A stretch of 64,000 nt of DNA from Mycolicibacterium cosmeticum (GTDB taxonomy: Bacteria > Actinomycetota > Actinomycetes > Mycobacteriales > Mycobacteriaceae). Numbering within the stretch: position 1 is the stretch's first letter; each line of letters opens with the position of its first letter. The notes beneath the pieces were generated by a model, which made no database searches, was not told the DNA's origin, and worked only from the letters and a program-made list of their open reading frames with translations. This document shows positions 11,842 through 18,745 of the stretch, piece by piece. The translations under genes and the position numbers were made by a program. The stretch spans positions 1,798,001 through 1,862,000 of the forward strand of contig NZ_CCBB010000003.1 in the NCBI RefSeq assembly GCF_000613185.1, given 5' to 3'.

Positions 11842-12252
11842 ATGACCACCCCGATGAGCAGACCGCTACCCCTGCCCACCCCGACCTCGGCGCCGTTCTG
11901 GGACGGGTTGCGCCGCCACGAGATCTGGATCCAATTCTCGCCGTCGGCCGGGGTGTACGTGTTCTACCCGCGGGTGCTCGCGCCGGGCACGCTGGCCGAC
12001 GACCTGGAATGGCGCCGGATCTCCGGTGCCGCAACGTTGGTCAGCTTCGCCGTCGCCCAGCGGCCGGTGGCCCCGCAGTTCGCCGACGCGGTGCCGCACC
12101 TGCTCGCCGTCGTGCAGTGGCAGGAAGGTCCGCGGCTGGCCACCGAACTGGTCGGCGTCGATGCCGACGGGTTACGGGTGGGCATGCCGGTGGCGCCGGT
12201 GTTCACCGACCTGCCCGACGTCACGCTGTTGCACTACACCGCGGCCCGCTAG
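11842..12252 (+). CDS. DUF35 OB-fold domain protein lacking the zinc ribbon
   Basis: 136 residues. DUF35 proteins pair with SCP-x thiolases (ChsH2-Ltp2 type complexes) and usually carry an N-terminal rubredoxin-like C-x2-C...C-x2-C ribbon followed by an OB fold. Here the OB-fold part is recognisable (EWRRISGAATLVSFAVAQRPVAP... through VVQWQEGPRLATELVG), but the whole protein has no cysteine. The expected ribbon reads IQFSPSAGVYVFYPRVLAPG. It is probably a structural subunit of the upstream thiolase. The start abuts the previous stop without a gap. Confidence 0.75.
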   Translation: MTTPMSRPLPLPTPTSAPFWDGLRRHEIWIQFSPSAGVYVFYPRVLAPGTLADDLEWRRISGAATLVSFAVAQRPVAPQFADAVPHLLAVVQWQEGPRLATELVGVDADGLRVGMPVAPVFTDLPDVTLLHYTAAR

Positions 12253-12264
12253 GAAGGACTTTTC

Positions 12265-14490
12265 GTGGCCTTGGCCCTGACCGATGAGCAGGTCCAGATC
12301 GCCGATACGATGGCGGGTTTCGCCGCCCGGCACGGTGGCCTGGACCTCACCCGGGCGCAATTCGACGATCTGGCCGCCGGCCGCCGGCCCGGCTTCTGGG
12401 GCGCACTGGTGGATCAGGGCCTGCACGCGGTGCACCTGCCGGAGCGGATCGGGGGACAGGGCGGTGGGCTGGCCGAGGCCGCCTGCGTCGTCGAGGCGGC
12501 CGGGTACGGTCTTCTGCCCGGACCCCTGCTGCCCACCGTCGTCGCCGGTGCGGTCGCCGCGGCCGACCCAGGTCCGGCGGCACGCGCCGTGCTCGACGAC
12601 ATCGTGGCCGGGCGCACCGCGGCGGTGATCCTGCCGCAGGCCGGGCAACTGCGCGCCACCGCGGCCGGCGACGGCTGGCGGGTGTCCGGCACGACCGGTC
12701 CGGAGATCGGGGTGTGCGGGGCCGAGCGCATCCTGGTCAGCGCCGCCACCGAAGCCGGTGAGGTGCTCTGGATTACCGTGCACCCCACCATGTCCGGGGT
12801 GCGGGTGCACCAACAGACGCCCACCGACCTGACCCGCGATGTCGGCGTGCTGCACGTCGACGACGTACCGGTGTCCGACGGTGACGTGCTGCGCGGTGTC
12901 GACGCGGTGCGGGCCCGTTGCCTGGCGGTGAGCATGCTGGCGGCCGAGGCGGCCGGTATCGCGCGCTGGTGCGTGGACAACGTGGTGGCCTACCTGAAGG
13001 TGCGCGAACAGTTCGGCAGGCCGATCGGGTCGTTCCAGGCGTTGCAGCACAAGGCCGCCCTGCTGTTCATCAACAGCGAGCTGGCCGCGGCCGCGGCATG
13101 GGACGCGGTGCGGGCCGCCGACCAGTCCGTCCCGCAGCACCAGATCGCGGTCGCCGGTGCGGCCATCGTGGCGGTGGGCCGGCTGCCCGAGCTGGTGGTC
13201 GACGCGCTCACCATGTTCGGCGCCATCGGCTACACCTGGGAACACGATCTGCACCTCTATTGGAAACGCGCGATCAGCCTGGCGGCGGCCGGGTCGGGCA
13301 CCGAATGGGCGCACACCCTGGGCGATCCGGTGGCGCCGGGCCGCGACTTCACCATCGAGATCGCCGATGTCGAACCGGATTTCCGGGCCACCGTCGCCGC
13401 GGCGCTGGACCGGGCGGCGCTGCTGCGCAACGACACCCCCGGCCGGCAGAACCCCGACCACGCGGAGTTCTGGACGGGACCGCAGCGCACCGCTCTGGCC
13501 GGCGCCGGCCTGATCGCGCCGCACCTGCCCGGGCCGTGGGGGCTGGATGCCACCCCGGCCCGGCAACTGATCATCGACGAGGAATTCGAGAAGCGTCCGC
13601 ATCTGGTGCGGCCGTCACTGGGCATCGCGGAGTGGATCCTGCCCACCGTGTTGGCCGCCGGAACCGAGGCGCAGCGCGCGCAATTCGCCGCACCGACGTT
13701 GCGCGGCGAGCTCGGCTGGTGCCAGTTGTTCTCCGAGCCGGGGGCCGGTTCGGACCTCGCGTCGCTGTCCACCAGGGCGACCAAGGTCGACGGTGGCTGG
13801 TTGGTGAACGGCCAGAAGGTGTGGACCTCGTCGGCGCAACGCGCCGACTGGGGTGCACTGTTGGCGCGCACCGATCCGGATGCCAAGAAACACAGGGGAA
13901 TCGGCTACTTTCTCGTCGACATGAGCACCCCCGGTATCCGGGTGCGGCCGTTGCGCACCGCCAGCGGGGACGAGCACTTCAACGAGGTGTTCTTCGACGA
14001 CGTGTTCGTCCCGGACGCCATGCTGGTGGGCGAGCCGACCGACGGCTGGTCGCACGCGCTGTCCACCATGGCGAACGAAAGAGTGGCCATCGGCGCCTAT
14101 ATCAAGCTGGACAAGGAGAGTGAGCTGCGCGCGCTGGCGAGTCGCGCCGGCGAGGCGGCAGAGGTGACCATGGTCCGCCGGGCGCTCGGTGAGGTCAGGG
14201 CGGCCTCGAATGCGATTGCCGCCCTTGCGGTCCGGGACACGCTCAACCGGCTGGCCGGCCACGGTCCGGGGCCGGCCTCCAGCGTCGGCAAGGTGGCCAC
14301 CGCGCAGATCGTGCGCCGGGTCACCGCCGACGCGCTGGCCTTCAGCGGCCGCGCGGCGATGGTGGGGGGTGCCGAACAGTCGGCCGTCGCGCACAGCCTG
14401 ATGATGCCCGCCGAGGTGATCGGGGGTGGCACCGTCGAGATCCAGCTGAATATCATCGCGACGATGATCCTGGGACTGCCGAGGAATTGA
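12265..14490 (+). CDS. Fused two-domain acyl-CoA dehydrogenase (FadE34-like)
   Basis: 741 residues, twice the usual length. Two acyl-CoA dehydrogenase folds are joined near residue 370. The C-terminal half keeps the FAD/substrate signature (CQLFSEPGAGSDLASLSTRA) and the terminal GGGTVEIQLNIIA motif. The N-terminal half has lost the SEPGxGSD loop (ILPQAGQLRATAAG) but keeps a helical bundle with GAIGYTWEHD. This matches fused alpha/beta-type steroid or branched-acyl dehydrogenases, in which one half is structural. The reaction is presumably alpha,beta-desaturation of an acyl-CoA feeding the upstream thiolase/DUF35 pair. AGGAAGGA precedes the GTG start. Confidence 0.85.
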   Translation: MALALTDEQVQIADTMAGFAARHGGLDLTRAQFDDLAAGRRPGFWGALVDQGLHAVHLPERIGGQGGGLAEAACVVEAAGYGLLPGPLLPTVVAGAVAAADPGPAARAVLDDIVAGRTAAVILPQAGQLRATAAGDGWRVSGTTGPEIGVCGAERILVSAATEAGEVLWITVHPTMSGVRVHQQTPTDLTRDVGVLHVDDVPVSDGDVLRGVDAVRARCLAVSMLAAEAAGIARWCVDNVVAYLKVREQFGRPIGSFQALQHKAALLFINSELAAAAAWDAVRAADQSVPQHQIAVAGAAIVAVGRLPELVVDALTMFGAIGYTWEHDLHLYWKRAISLAAAGSGTEWAHTLGDPVAPGRDFTIEIADVEPDFRATVAAALDRAALLRNDTPGRQNPDHAEFWTGPQRTALAGAGLIAPHLPGPWGLDATPARQLIIDEEFEKRPHLVRPSLGIAEWILPTVLAAGTEAQRAQFAAPTLRGELGWCQLFSEPGAGSDLASLSTRATKVDGGWLVNGQKVWTSSAQRADWGALLARTDPDAKKHRGIGYFLVDMSTPGIRVRPLRTASGDEHFNEVFFDDVFVPDAMLVGEPTDGWSHALSTMANERVAIGAYIKLDKESELRALASRAGEAAEVTMVRRALGEVRAASNAIAALAVRDTLNRLAGHGPGPASSVGKVATAQIVRRVTADALAFSGRAAMVGGAEQSAVAHSLMMPAEVIGGGTVEIQLNIIATMILGLPRN

Positions 14491-14504
14491 GTCTGGAGAT
14501 GACC

Positions 14505-15101
14505 GTGAGCACGGACCTGCCGGGCTACAAACAGGCGCGCCGGTCGCAGATCGTGGCCGCGGCGACGGCGGCGCTCAAGGAGCACGAGTACGAGCAGATC
14601 CAGATGCGCGACGTGGCCGAGAAGGCCGACGTGGCGCTGGGCACGCTGTACCGCTATTTCAGCTCCAAGGAGCATGTCTACGCCGCCGTGCTGATGGAGT
14701 GGGCACAGCCGGTGTTCGCCGACGCGACCGAGGACACCCGCCCGGCCGAACGCCGGGTGCGTGAGAAGGTGCGCGGCATCATCACCAGTTTCGAGCGCTG
14801 GCCGGCCTTCTTCAAGGTGTGCATGCTGTTGCAGCACACCACCGATGCCAACGCCGCGCCCCTGATGCGGCAGTTCGCCGAGACCGCGCAGCGCACCCTG
14901 GCCGCCGACTTCGCCGCGCTGGGGCACCAGGAGTCCGTCGACACCGCGATCATGATGTGGGGCATCATCAGCACGATGCTGTCCGGCGCGATCCACAACG
15001 GGTACCCGATCGGGGACGCTTACCGGGTGGCCGACGCGTTCATCGACCTGGTGGCGTCGCGCCTGCCCGCGGATCAGCGCTCGGCGAACACCGGAGGCTG
15101 A
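14505..15101 (+). CDS. TetR-family transcriptional regulator (KstR-like helix-turn-helix)
   Basis: 198 residues. The N-terminal HTH reads RRSQIVAAATAALKEHEYEQ followed by MRDVAEKADVALGTLYRYF, closely resembling the KstR-type DNA-binding domain. The C-terminal ligand domain is helical. It is the last gene of the lipid operon and probably represses it through the palindrome at 10587-10601. Start choice: GTG at 14505 has GGAG six bases before it. ATG at 14499 and a TTG at 14487 overlapping the dehydrogenase stop are alternatives. The last 28 bases overlap the convergent molybdoenzyme gene. Confidence 0.85.
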   Translation: MSTDLPGYKQARRSQIVAAATAALKEHEYEQIQMRDVAEKADVALGTLYRYFSSKEHVYAAVLMEWAQPVFADATEDTRPAERRVREKVRGIITSFERWPAFFKVCMLLQHTTDANAAPLMRQFAETAQRTLAADFAALGHQESVDTAIMMWGIISTMLSGAIHNGYPIGDAYRVADAFIDLVASRLPADQRSANTGG

Positions 15102-17356
15102 TGAGCCCGCACCGGCGGCAGCGGCCCGGTGAACTTCTCCACCTGCACCAGCACATGTGCCCCGGTGCAGCCCCGGGCCAGCGCCGAGGTGCCGACATCG
15201 TCGGTCAACACGTTCGGATTGCCGTGCACGCACAGGGAATCCGGGTCGGCGGGGTCCAGCGGATCGAACCAGGCGCCCGTCGACAGCTGCACCACCTTGG
15301 CGCGCAGGCCGGCATCGGTCACCACCCCGGCCAGGCAGGCGCCGCGGTCGTTGAACACCCGCACCACGTCCCCGTCGGCCAGCCCGCGTTCGGCGGCGTC
15401 GTCCGGGTGCATCCGGATCGGTTCGCGGCCGGCCACTTTCGACTGCTGGCTGAGCGCACCGGTGTCGAGCTGGCTGTGCAGCCGCGACGCCGGCTGGTTG
15501 GCCAGCAGATGCAGGGGGAAGGCGGCCGCCCGCGGGCCGCCGAGCCATTCGGCCGGCTCGAACCAGGCCGGGTGGCCGATGCAGTCGGCGTAGCCGAAAC
15601 CGTCGATATCGGCCGAGAAGATCTCGATGCGTCCGCTCGGGGTGTTGAGCCGGTGTGTGTGCGGGTCGGCCCGGAAGTCCGACAGCAGGGTCAGGCCCGG
15701 CTCGGTGGGCAGGCGCAGCGAGCCGTCGGCCCAGAACTGGTCGAACGACGGTACCGCGAAATCCAGTCCGGCCGCCCACTTTTCGTACAGGTGCACCAGC
15801 CATTGGCGGGCCGTGCGGCCCTCGGTGAAGGCGTCGCCGATACCGAGCCGGCCGGCCACCGCGGCGAAGGTGGCGTAGTCGTCGCGGGACTGGGCGTGCG
15901 GGCGGGCCAGGGCGGGCATCGCCACCAGCAGCGGGTCGTTGCGCGAGCCCGAGAAGTCGTCGCGCTCGTAGGCCGTGGTCGAGGGCACCACGATGTCGGC
16001 GTGTTTGGCCATCGCGGTCCAGTACGGGTCGTGCACGACGATGGTGTCCGGCCGGGCCAGGGCTCGGCGCAGCCGCGGGATGTTCTGGTGGTGGTGGAAC
16101 GGATTGCCGCCGGCCCAGTACACCAACCGGATGTCGGGGTAGGTCAGTCGCAGCCCGTTGTAGTCGTAGTCTTCGCCGGGGTGCAGCAGCATATCGCTGA
16201 TCGCTGCGACCGGGATGAACGTCGACACCGGGTTGTGGCCCTGCGGCAGCGCGGGCAGCCGCACCCGCAGTGGGGCCAGGCCGGGTTCGTTCATCGACCC
16301 GTATCCGTGCCCGAATCCGCCTCCGGGCAGCCCGATTTGGCCCAGCATCGCGGCCAGGGTCAGCCCCATCCAGGGCGCCTGCTCGCCGTGCCGGATGCGC
16401 TGCAGCGACCAGCTGACGGTGACCAGGGTGCGACTGGCGGCCATCCGGCGGGCCAGCGCGGTGATGTCCTGCGCGGCGATACCGCTGATGGCCGACGCCC
16501 ACGCCGGTGACTTCGGCACGCCGTCGTCGGTGCCCAACAGATAGCGCTCGAACCGGTCGTAGCCGACGCAGTGGGTGTCCAGGAAGCCGCGGTCGGCCAG
16601 GCCCTCGGTGGCCAGCACATGGGCCAGCGCCAGCATGATCGCCACATCGGTGCCGGGTACCGGTGCGTGCCAGACGCACTCGCCCTCGATGTCGTCGCGC
16701 AGCGGTGAGAACGACACGATGCGCCCGCCGCGGGCCCGGAACCGGTGTAGGGCGTCGCGCGCCGGGTGTGCCGTGGTGCCGCCGTGGTTGATGCCGGTGT
16801 TCTTCAGCGCGATCCCGCCGAAGCACACCAGCAGATCGGTGTGTTCGACGATGACGTCCCAGTGGGTGGAGCGCTTGAACAGGTCGTCATGGGTGCCGAC
16901 CACCCGGGGCATGATGGCGCCGGTGGCGCCCAGGCTGTACGAGTGCCGCGACGAGGTGTAGCCGCCGAGCAGTTTGAGGAATCGGTGCACCTGGCTCTGG
17001 GCGTGGTGGAACCGCCCGGCGCTGGCCCAGCCGTAGGACCCGCCGTAGATCGCTTCGTTGCCGTGGCTGTCGATGACCCGGCGCAGTTCGGCGGCCAGCA
17101 GCTCGGTGAGCTCGGCCCAGGACACCGCGACGAACTCGTCGGCGCCGCGCGTGGTGCTGGGACCGGGTCCGTCGCGCAACCAGCCACGGCGCACGGCCGG
17201 TCCGGTGATGCGCGCCCGGTGCCGCAGCGAGCCCGGCAGGTTGGCCAGCAGCGGTGACGGGTCGGCGTCACCGGCGCGCGGTGTCACGGCGGTGATATCG
17301 CCGTCGCTCACCACTGCGGTGAAGGCACCCCAGTGGGCGAGGCTGGCGCGGGACAC
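15074..17356 (-). CDS. Molybdopterin-dependent oxidoreductase, BisC/TorZ-like (biotin or methionine sulfoxide reductase type)
   Basis: 760-residue molybdoenzyme of the DMSO-reductase family. The start MSRASLAHWGAFTAVVSDGDI lacks an N-terminal cysteine cluster, so no [4Fe-4S] centre is expected, as in BisC and TMAO reductases. SRHSYSLGATGAI around 135-150 contains the probable serine ligand to molybdenum. WAGGNPFHHHQN and the C-terminal molydopterin-binding domain (LLANQPASRLHSQLD through GNPNVLTDD) follow. No twin-arginine signal is visible, so it is probably cytoplasmic, reducing S- or N-oxides such as biotin or free methionine sulfoxide. GTG start; a TetR-type palindrome lies 34 bases upstream. 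Confidence 0.85.
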   Translation of the reverse strand: MSRASLAHWGAFTAVVSDGDITAVTPRAGDADPSPLLANLPGSLRHRARITGPAVRRGWLRDGPGPSTTRGADEFVAVSWAELTELLAAELRRVIDSHGNEAIYGGSYGWASAGRFHHAQSQVHRFLKLLGGYTSSRHSYSLGATGAIMPRVVGTHDDLFKRSTHWDVIVEHTDLLVCFGGIALKNTGINHGGTTAHPARDALHRFRARGGRIVSFSPLRDDIEGECVWHAPVPGTDVAIMLALAHVLATEGLADRGFLDTHCVGYDRFERYLLGTDDGVPKSPAWASAISGIAAQDITALARRMAASRTLVTVSWSLQRIRHGEQAPWMGLTLAAMLGQIGLPGGGFGHGYGSMNEPGLAPLRVRLPALPQGHNPVSTFIPVAAISDMLLHPGEDYDYNGLRLTYPDIRLVYWAGGNPFHHHQNIPRLRRALARPDTIVVHDPYWTAMAKHADIVVPSTTAYERDDFSGSRNDPLLVAMPALARPHAQSRDDYATFAAVAGRLGIGDAFTEGRTARQWLVHLYEKWAAGLDFAVPSFDQFWADGSLRLPTEPGLTLLSDFRADPHTHRLNTPSGRIEIFSADIDGFGYADCIGHPAWFEPAEWLGGPRAAAFPLHLLANQPASRLHSQLDTGALSQQSKVAGREPIRMHPDDAAERGLADGDVVRVFNDRGACLAGVVTDAGLRAKVVQLSTGAWFDPLDPADPDSLCVHGNPNVLTDDVGTSALARGCTGAHVLVQVEKFTGPLPPVRAHQPPVFAER

Positions 17357-17389
17357 GCACCAATCCTAGGGGGATGCCCTGACCGGTCG

Positions 17390-17407
17390 ACCAACCATCT
17401 GGTTGGT
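17390..17407. promoter_or_regulatory. TetR-type palindromic operator before fadE20
   Basis: ACCAACC-ATCT-GGTTGGT has perfect 7-base arms. It lies between the divergent molybdoenzyme gene (start 17356) and fadE20 (start 17454), and a TATGTT -10-like hexamer follows at 17409-17414. Binding would block fadE20 transcription and possibly the divergent gene. The sequence differs from the operator at 10587, so a different regulator is likely. Confidence 0.6.
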
Positions 17408-17453
17408 ATATGTTGGGCGCCACACCGCACATCCCAGTACCGGAGGTCACACC

Positions 17454-18611
17454 ATGGGCGTCATCAAGTTCGAGCGCACGCTGTTCGAACCGGAGCACGA
17501 CCTGTTCCGCGAGTCCTACCGCGCGTTCCTCGAGCGGCATGCCACGCCGTTCCAGGAGGAGTGGGAGAAGGCCAAGATCGTCGACCGGGAGGTCTGGCGC
17601 GAGGCCGGTAAGCAGGGCTTTCTCGGGATGGCCGTGCCCGAGGAGTACGGCGGTGGCGGCAACCCCGACTTCCGCTACAACGTCGTCGTCACCGAGGAGA
17701 CGACCGCGGGACGGCACAGCGGCCTTGGCTTCACCCTGCAGAACGACGTCATCGCGCCGTACCTGCTGGAGCTGGCGACCGACGAGCAGAAGAAGCGCTG
17801 GTTGCCCGGATTCTGCAGCGGGGAATTGATCGCGGCGATCGCAATGACCGAACCCGGCACCGGCAGCGACCTGCAGGGCATCAAGACCCGCGCGGTGAAG
17901 CAGGGCGACCACTACGTCCTCAACGGATCGAAGACGTTCATCACCAACGGGATCCACGCCGATCTGGTGATCGTGGTGGCATGCACCGACCCGGACAAGG
18001 GTGCCCAGGGGTTCAGCCTGCTGGTCGTCGAGCGCGGCATGGCCGGCTTCGAGCGGGGCCGGCATCTGGACAAGATCGGACTGGAGGCGCAGGACACCGC
18101 CGAGCTGTCGTTCACCGATGTGGTGGTGCCCGCCGAGAACCTACTCGGCCAGGAGGGGATGGGCTTCATCTACCTGATGCAGAACCTGCCCCAGGAGCGG
18201 ATCAGTATCGCGGTGATGGCCGCCGCGGCGATGGAGTCGACGCTGGAAGCCACGCTGCAGTACACCAAGGAGCGCAAGGCGTTCGGCAAGCCGATCGGCA
18301 GCTTCCAGAACAGCCGCTTCGTGCTGGCCGAGCTGGCCACCGAGGCCACCGCGGTGCGGATCATGGTCGACGAGTTCATCCGGCTGCATCTGGACCGCAA
18401 GTTGACCGTGGACCAGGCGGCGATGGCCAAGTGGTACTCCACCGAGGCGCAGGTGCGCCTGGTCGACCGCTGCCTGCAGCTGCACGGGGGCTACGGGTAC
18501 ATGCGCGAGTACCCCATCGCCAAGGCCTTCCTGGACTCCCGCATCCAGACCATCTACGGCGGCACCACCGAAATCATGAAAGAGATCATCGGCCGGGGCC
18601 TGGGCGTTTGA
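17454..18611 (+). CDS. fadE20: Acyl-CoA dehydrogenase FadE20
   Basis: 385-residue flavoprotein catalysing the first beta-oxidation step. Signatures in order: AMTEPGTGSDLQGIKT (FAD/substrate loop), KTFITNGIHADL, the arginine-bearing QERISIAVM, the ERKAFGKPIGSFQNSRF segment, QLHGGYGYMREYP, and the C-terminal IYGGTTEIMKEIIGR. The start is fixed by GGAGGT at 17442-17447. The gene corresponds in position to Rv2724c. It is probably controlled through the palindrome immediately upstream. The TerC-like neighbour usually found next in M. tuberculosis is absent here. Confidence 0.92.
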   Translation: MGVIKFERTLFEPEHDLFRESYRAFLERHATPFQEEWEKAKIVDREVWREAGKQGFLGMAVPEEYGGGGNPDFRYNVVVTEETTAGRHSGLGFTLQNDVIAPYLLELATDEQKKRWLPGFCSGELIAAIAMTEPGTGSDLQGIKTRAVKQGDHYVLNGSKTFITNGIHADLVIVVACTDPDKGAQGFSLLVVERGMAGFERGRHLDKIGLEAQDTAELSFTDVVVPAENLLGQEGMGFIYLMQNLPQERISIAVMAAAAMESTLEATLQYTKERKAFGKPIGSFQNSRFVLAELATEATAVRIMVDEFIRLHLDRKLTVDQAAMAKWYSTEAQVRLVDRCLQLHGGYGYMREYPIAKAFLDSRIQTIYGGTTEIMKEIIGRGLGV

Positions 18612-18699
18612 CGGCCCCCGGGCGGCGCGCGGCCGTCCGACACGCTTCCGGTACAGGTCGCGATATCCCACGAGATGGCGTCCCGCTGACGCAGAGTTG

Positions 18700-18718
18700 A
18701 CGAAAGCGATACTTTCGT
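18700..18718. repeat. Stem-loop/inverted repeat upstream of the LGFP-repeat gene
   Basis: ACGAAAG-CGATA-CTTTCGT has perfect 7-base arms and a 5-base loop, and ends 27 bases before the ATG at 18746. It covers a TACTTT hexamer that could serve as a -10, so it may be an operator; a 5' UTR hairpin is the alternative. Confidence 0.4.
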
Positions 18719-18745
18719 GGGGTTTGCACGAGATCGGGAGGACTG

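Noticed and set aside
15074..17356. Molybdoenzyme as an N-terminally truncated formate dehydrogenase
   Set aside because: The missing iron-sulfur cysteines and the serine ligand motif fit the BisC/TorZ subgroup, and the length of 760 residues is complete for it.
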